Source: Gammaproteobacteria bacterium
Lineage (GTDB): Bacteria > Pseudomonadota > Gammaproteobacteria > S012-40
DNA: 18,079 nt
Assembly: GCA_029879945.1 (NCBI GenBank)
Contig: JAOUPJ010000030.1
Coordinates: 1-18,079, forward strand
Direction of reading: 5' to 3'
Below the pieces are notes generated by a model that saw nothing but the letters and a program-made list of their open reading frames with translations, ran no database searches and was not told the origin of the DNA. Position 1 is the first letter of the stretch, and every line of letters begins with the position of its first letter. This document shows positions 14,229 to 18,079 of the stretch, in pieces. The translations under genes and the position numbers were made by a program.

Positions 14229-14265
14229 GTGAATGAAATGAACACTTTCAGTTCATTTTATTCAC
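14229..14265. repeat. Long imperfect palindrome, candidate operator
   Basis: Arms GTGAATGAAATGAAC (14229-14243) and GTTCATTTTATTCAC (14251-14265) match at 14 of 15 positions around the 7-bp centre ACTTTCA. No T-run follows, so it is not an intrinsic terminator. It lies about 114 bp before the Kdo-transferase start. Confidence 0.7.
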
Positions 14266-14378
14266 AGGCCGGGTATGGATATCAGGAAATAGGCCCAAAT
14301 TGTCTGAGTTGTGAGCCAGTAGATGGAGTGATAAATGCCGCTGTGGCATAATTCCACCAGGCATAAGGACGGTGTTTC

Positions 14379-15674
14379 GTGCGAAATTCGACTCTCTGGC
14401 AAATCACATATTCCAATCTATTGCTCCCCACTCTACTGTTGGGCGCAAAGTTTAGCGCGTTAAAGAATCAGAAGACTCGCGCCACCCTCGCCGGCCAAGA
14501 AGGGCTTTGGGAAAGACTGGAGCAACAAGTCACAAATAGAGACCCGTCCAAACCTCTGTTATGGTTTCATGTCGCCAGTGCCGGGGAGTATCTACAAGCC
14601 ATGCCCGTTATGGAACGATTTATGGCTGCTGGATTTCAGTGCGCCCTCACCGTTACTTCTATCACCGGCTATAATTGGGCACAAAAAAGGCGGGCACAAT
14701 ATCCGGACCTGGTCGTTGCAGACTTTATCCCTTTGGACACCAAGCCCAATATCAAGCGCCTGATAAAATTGTTTCAACCCAGGGCCCTGGTCTTAGTAAA
14801 ATTCGATCTTTGGCCCAACGCCATATGGGAAAGTAAAAAACAGAATATACCCATCTATCTCATTTCAGCGACGCTACATATGAAATCCAAACGTGTGACT
14901 TCTCGTTTGGGCCGCTCGCTTTACCAGAGCTTGTACGCCAATATCGATGGCATTTTCACAGTTTCAGAAGATGATAAACTCCGTTTTTTGGAGACATGTC
15001 CCGAGCATCAGCATGTCATAAACGTAGGTGACACTCGGTTCGATAGCGTTCTGGATAGACGCAGACAGGTCGTTGCCCCCGATCTTCCACGTTTTATAAA
15101 AGAAAAGACTGTCTTCCTGGTCGGCAGCAGCTGGCCTGCCGATGAGGAACATATCAATGGCCCACTAATAAAGGCCTTGAAGACCTATAAAAACCTGTTT
15201 CTGATCATTGCACCCCATGAGACAGACGAACCTCACTTGATCGCTATAGAAAAGGCGTTTTCTGATTTTGCCGTAAAACGATTTACCGAGATTTCAGGAG
15301 AGAGCAACGAACCCTTTGACGTATTGGTTATTAACACCGTTGGACATCTTTCCGCGCTGTATACCTACGCCGACCTGGCCTATGTAGGAGGCGCTTTTGG
15401 AAAGGGCGTGCACAATGTGATGGAGCCCTCGGCCATGGGTACCCCCACCATTGTTGGTCCGTTTTATCAAAATTCACCAGAGGCCATGGACCTGATCGAA
15501 AATGGAAAATGTTTTTCCATACGCACCGAGGAAGATTTTTCAGTTTTACTGAATCGATTTTTGCAAGATGACGCCCTACGCGAAAAAGTTGGCGCCGAGG
15601 CCTGCAACTATATAGAGCAACAGGCAGGCGCATCCGATAAATGTTTTGAATTTATTAAGGAAGGAATTGCATGA
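14379..15674 (+). CDS. waaA: Kdo transferase-like glycosyltransferase (divergent WaaA)
   Basis: Predicted to attach 3-deoxy-manno-octulosonic acid to lipid A at the cytoplasmic face of the inner membrane. 431 residues. The N-terminal hydrophobic anchor region spans about 7-24. GQEGLWERL (39-47) and HVASAGE with the conserved catalytic Glu70 are in the GT30 positions; GDTRFD (about 217-222) and GGAFGKGVHNVMEPSAMGTP with a conserved late Glu are present. The usual ETE(L/I)WPN motif reads VKFDLWPN (140-147), closer in my memory to Bacteroidota-type enzymes. Start GTG at 14379 with AAGGA nine bases upstream. The stop overlaps the radical SAM gene (ATGA). It may have a variant acceptor or donor. 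Confidence 0.8.
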   Translation: MRNSTLWQITYSNLLLPTLLLGAKFSALKNQKTRATLAGQEGLWERLEQQVTNRDPSKPLLWFHVASAGEYLQAMPVMERFMAAGFQCALTVTSITGYNWAQKRRAQYPDLVVADFIPLDTKPNIKRLIKLFQPRALVLVKFDLWPNAIWESKKQNIPIYLISATLHMKSKRVTSRLGRSLYQSLYANIDGIFTVSEDDKLRFLETCPEHQHVINVGDTRFDSVLDRRRQVVAPDLPRFIKEKTVFLVGSSWPADEEHINGPLIKALKTYKNLFLIIAPHETDEPHLIAIEKAFSDFAVKRFTEISGESNEPFDVLVINTVGHLSALYTYADLAYVGGAFGKGVHNVMEPSAMGTPTIVGPFYQNSPEAMDLIENGKCFSIRTEEDFSVLLNRFLQDDALREKVGAEACNYIEQQAGASDKCFEFIKEGIA

Positions 15675-16621
15675 GTTTGGCAGCTGATCGCCCTAGACCA
15701 CAACGTAACGTCTACGCAAAAACACCCAAGTATGTAGAGATTGAAACCACTATTATGTGCAATGCAAAGTGCTGGTTTTGTCCACAAAAAAATACCTTGC
15801 GCCAACCCAAGTATATGGAAGATTGGCTATGGAAAAAGATCATCGATGACACACGCGATATCGGCGCTATATACAGGCCTTTTTTATTGAATGAACCCTT
15901 CGCTGATAAACGCATGCCTGAAATAGTACGCTACATGAAAAAGGACCCTACAGCGCAGGTGGAATTCAACACCAATGGCAGCATGCTTACGCAAAAAGTG
16001 GCCGATCAAATCCTCGATTCTGGCGTAAATGTCATGCGCTTTAGCATAGACGGTTTTCGCAAGGAAACCTTTGACGAATCTCGCGGCATCAGTTACGACA
16101 AGGTGTACAAGCATGTCAGGTATTTTTTGGAGCAGGTGAAATCCTCTGGCGCACCGATACACACCGAAGTACGCATGATCAAGTTGCCCGGCACTGAGGA
16201 AGAACAAAAAGAGTTTAAGGCCTACTGGGAACAATACTCACCCGACAATATTGTCTTTACATCCCTTTACAGCTATCCATGGGAAGGACAAACAGAATCC
16301 ACGAATCTACCCTGTGTCAAAGTTAAAGACGAAATGTTTTTTTATGTCGATGGCACTTGCACACTATGCTGCTGGGATTCAATTGGAAGGCAAATTGTAG
16401 GGGACGCCAAAACCGAAAACGTTCTAGATATATGGAATGGACAGGAAATGGCTCGATGCAGAGAGCTGCTTGACGCCGGCCGGCGTGATCAACTCGAACT
16501 TTGCAAACGCTGCGATGCCTATGCGCATTATGACTTTTCCAACTGGGAAGGCTTTGATGCCAAGGCTGCGGCCGCGCACAAGGAAAAAACCATCCCGGTT
16601 AATATCGTTGAAATCACCTGA
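15671..16621 (+). CDS. Radical SAM/SPASM domain protein
   Basis: Iron-sulfur enzyme that would cleave S-adenosylmethionine to start radical chemistry. 316 residues. The radical SAM cluster motif CNAKCWFC places the ligands at Cys30, Cys34 and Cys37. LNEPFADKRM (73-82) stands for the usual GGEP strand and FNTNGSML (99-106) for the next. A C-terminal SPASM domain carries Cys215, Cys230, Cys233/234, Cys263, Cys278 and Cys281, enough for one or two extra clusters, with the typical GDAKTENVLDIWNG linker. Substrate unknown. Its ATG overlaps the Kdo-transferase stop codon and the glycosyltransferase follows directly, so a role in modifying a lipopolysaccharide sugar or a peptide is possible. Confidence 0.88.
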   Translation: MSLAADRPRPQRNVYAKTPKYVEIETTIMCNAKCWFCPQKNTLRQPKYMEDWLWKKIIDDTRDIGAIYRPFLLNEPFADKRMPEIVRYMKKDPTAQVEFNTNGSMLTQKVADQILDSGVNVMRFSIDGFRKETFDESRGISYDKVYKHVRYFLEQVKSSGAPIHTEVRMIKLPGTEEEQKEFKAYWEQYSPDNIVFTSLYSYPWEGQTESTNLPCVKVKDEMFFYVDGTCTLCCWDSIGRQIVGDAKTENVLDIWNGQEMARCRELLDAGRRDQLELCKRCDAYAHYDFSNWEGFDAKAAAAHKEKTIPVNIVEIT

Positions 16622-16622
16622 T

Positions 16623-17729
16623 ATGGCCTTGGACTTCAAGTCGCCGCCCGAATCGATCTGCATACTGAGATTGTCGGCCATCGGCGATGTTTGCCAGGCC
16701 ATTCCCACTGTTCTGGCGATTCAAAAACACTGGCCACAAACAAAAATCACCTGGATTATTGGTACAGTGGAGCACTTGTTGTTAAAGGGGATGCCCGGCA
16801 TTGAGTTTATTCCCTTTAACAAGAACAAAAGTATTCCGTCTTTCTTTGAGCTTAAAAAAAAATTGAGTGGGCGAAAATTTGATGTATTACTGCATATGCA
16901 AACATCACTACGCTCCAATCTCATCGCCACCGCCATACCCGCGACTCATCGACTGGGATTTGACAAATCCCGCGCAAAAGAACTGCATAGCCTTGTCATT
17001 AATCATCCTGTAAAAGTCCCTCCAGCACAGCACCAGGTAGACGATTTTTTTGCCTTCGCATTAGAACTTGGCGTGCCAGACGGCACAAAAAACTGGTTGA
17101 TTAGCATTCCGGATGAGGCCCTTGAATTCGCTCGCTCACATCTACCGAGTGAAAAAAAAATTGTTGCTATCAACGCGGCATCCAGCCCTTCAAAGCGCGT
17201 ACACAGAAACTGGTCAACCGAAAATTTTGTACACGTCATAGACCAACTTGGCGAACAGAATCTCCAAACAGTTCTTGTCAGCGGCCCCAGTGAATACGAG
17301 AAAGACATCGCCAAGCGCATTTATGAGAGTGTAAAACACAAACCCATAGATCTTTCCGGGAAAACCAATCTCAAGCAGTTTCCAGCCGTAATACAACAGG
17401 TCGACTTGCTACTCAGCAGCGACTCCGGGCCGTGCCATGTCGCCACCGCCGTTGGCACACCCGTGATAGCCCTGCACGCTGCAACCAATCCCTATCAAAC
17501 CGGGCCTTATAATGATTTAGACAAAACGATAAACGTATACCCACAATGTATTCTTGACGAGTATAAAAAGCCTCTGGAAGAATTAGATTGGGGGATAAGG
17601 GCCCACGGCAGGAATATTATGGACCAGATCAGCGTGAACGAAGTGATGAAAATGATAGGACGGGTTCTGAAAAATACACACCGACCACAAGTCAGCTCGC
17701 CTCCCGCGGCAATCGAAATTCAAATGTAA
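16623..17729 (+). CDS. Family 9 glycosyltransferase, lipopolysaccharide heptosyltransferase-like
   Basis: GT-B fold enzyme of the ADP-heptose:LPS heptosyltransferase family, acting on the inner core at the cytoplasmic membrane face. 368 residues. Seen: ILRLSAIGDVCQAIPTV (14-30), whose Asp22 is at the conserved catalytic position; AINAASSPSKRVHRNWSTENF in the second lobe; and SDSGPCHVATAVGTPVIAL (266-284), the donor-binding signature. I chose the ATG at 16623, one base after the radical SAM stop, because the family motif begins 14 residues later. An upstream 62-residue extension only overlaps the neighbouring gene. The sugar donor cannot be decided from sequence. Last gene of the unit. Confidence 0.87.
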   Translation: MALDFKSPPESICILRLSAIGDVCQAIPTVLAIQKHWPQTKITWIIGTVEHLLLKGMPGIEFIPFNKNKSIPSFFELKKKLSGRKFDVLLHMQTSLRSNLIATAIPATHRLGFDKSRAKELHSLVINHPVKVPPAQHQVDDFFAFALELGVPDGTKNWLISIPDEALEFARSHLPSEKKIVAINAASSPSKRVHRNWSTENFVHVIDQLGEQNLQTVLVSGPSEYEKDIAKRIYESVKHKPIDLSGKTNLKQFPAVIQQVDLLLSSDSGPCHVATAVGTPVIALHAATNPYQTGPYNDLDKTINVYPQCILDEYKKPLEELDWGIRAHGRNIMDQISVNEVMKMIGRVLKNTHRPQVSSPPAAIEIQM

Positions 17730-17760
17730 AAAAAAGAGGCCGAAAGGCCTCTATTTTTTC
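17730..17760. terminator. Bidirectional intrinsic terminator
   Basis: Perfect 7-bp stem AGAGGCC / GGCCTCT capped by a GAAA tetraloop, with an A-run on the left and T-run on the right. It lies between the convergent glycosyltransferase and substrate-binding protein genes and can end both. Confidence 0.92.
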
Positions 17761-17774
17761 TACTAAGCGAATCT

Positions 17775-18079
17775 TTATAAAGGTTTAGATTTCAACTCTT
17801 CTTTGGTCGCTTTCACGAAACCGTATTTGGCATAGATATTTTGAGCGGTATCTGTCGCCAGATATTCCATGTAGCGCTGTGCATTTTTTTGGTTACGACC
17901 GTCTTTTAGAATCCCCAAAGCGTAGCCAACTTTTTCTGCCTTGTTGTAAGGCGCAGGTATTTCTACACCTTCGATGGCTCTCTTTTCTGTAACCGCTTCA
18001 AGAATCTCGGTAGTCCACACAATACCTACATCGGCCAGACCGTTCTCTATACGATGCGGTGTTTCACGGTGGTGACGTT
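17775..18079 (-). CDS. Periplasmic substrate-binding protein, C-terminal part (cut by window edge)
   Basis: About 101 C-terminal residues; the 5' end is outside the window, so the start and signal peptide are not seen. The stretch RHHRETPHRIENGLADVGIVWTTE, followed by KVGYALGILKDGRN, YMEYLATDTAQNIYAKYGF and a lysine-rich end, is typical of type II periplasmic binding proteins of the molybdate/tungstate-like (ModA-related) group. The ligand is not certain: anion (molybdate-like) binding is likely from the HHRETP and GLADVG pattern, but other small ligands remain possible. Confidence 0.75.
   Translation of the reverse strand, partial: RHHRETPHRIENGLADVGIVWTTEILEAVTEKRAIEGVEIPAPYNKAEKVGYALGILKDGRNQKNAQRYMEYLATDTAQNIYAKYGFVKATKEELKSKPL

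Larger units (their letters stand above)
13949..14378. other. 430-bp non-coding gap with two inverted repeats
   Basis: Divergent region between prkB (minus) and the lipopolysaccharide unit (plus). It holds a putative prkB promoter inside an inverted repeat (13989-14024) and a long imperfect palindrome (14229-14265). For the plus-strand unit the best -10 is CATAAT (about 14346-14351), without a convincing -35. No RNA gene or reading frame that I believe. Confidence 0.6.

Noticed and set aside
16437..16622. 62-residue N-terminal extension of the family 9 glycosyltransferase
   Set aside because: It lies wholly inside the radical SAM gene in another frame, and the family's opening motif starts just after the ATG at 16623.

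Overview
The window looks like chromosomal core DNA from a gammaproteobacterium of moderate GC that very probably fixes CO2. Evidence for the lineage is a Pseudomonas/Chromatiales-like block (trpG-trpD-trpC, crp, osmC-like, speD, coq7) together with the rplM-rpsI operon and gph-trpE. Evidence for autotrophy is a full-length class I phosphoribulokinase with its catalytic residues. It is joined by two genes that fit 2-phosphoglycolate salvage (gph and a GlcF-type iron-sulfur protein). I cannot name the genus. I see no transposase, phage gene, tRNA, rRNA or CRISPR array.

Layout, left to right. 1-1424 (minus): the N-terminal part of trpE, cut by the window edge, preceded by gph. 1618-2724 (minus): an outer-membrane porin with its own extended -10 promoter and terminator. 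3004-3851 (minus): rpsI and rplM, driven by a near-consensus promoter. Just upstream, 3931-4041 carries a possible separate ~110-nt transcript with its own promoter, three hairpins, a C-rich loop and a strong terminator. 4128-4442 (minus): a thioredoxin-like [2Fe-2S] ferredoxin, divergent from 4525-6458 (plus), a GlcF-type protein followed closely by coq7. 6486-8249 (minus): an osmC-like gene and a VOC gene that overlap, then speD. 8348-9007 (plus): crp, which converges on trpC. 9004-11419 (minus): trpG-trpD-trpC.

11546-13048 (plus): a three-gene overlapping unit of a NaChBac-type voltage-gated channel with an unusually acidic, calcium-like selectivity filter, an unrecognised four-helix membrane protein, and a stand-alone TfoX C-terminal domain protein. 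It ends at a terminator shared with the convergent gene prkB (13076-13948, minus). A 430-bp gap with two inverted repeats separates prkB from a second plus-strand unit at 14379-17729: a divergent Kdo transferase, a radical SAM/SPASM protein and a family 9 (heptosyl) glycosyltransferase. The genes overlap or abut and end at a bidirectional terminator. 17775-18079 (minus) is the C-terminus of a periplasmic substrate-binding protein.

The most interesting items are the calcium-like channel operon, the lipopolysaccharide unit that contains a radical SAM enzyme, and the candidate small RNA upstream of rplM. All functional statements rest on motif recognition by eye and have not been checked against any database.
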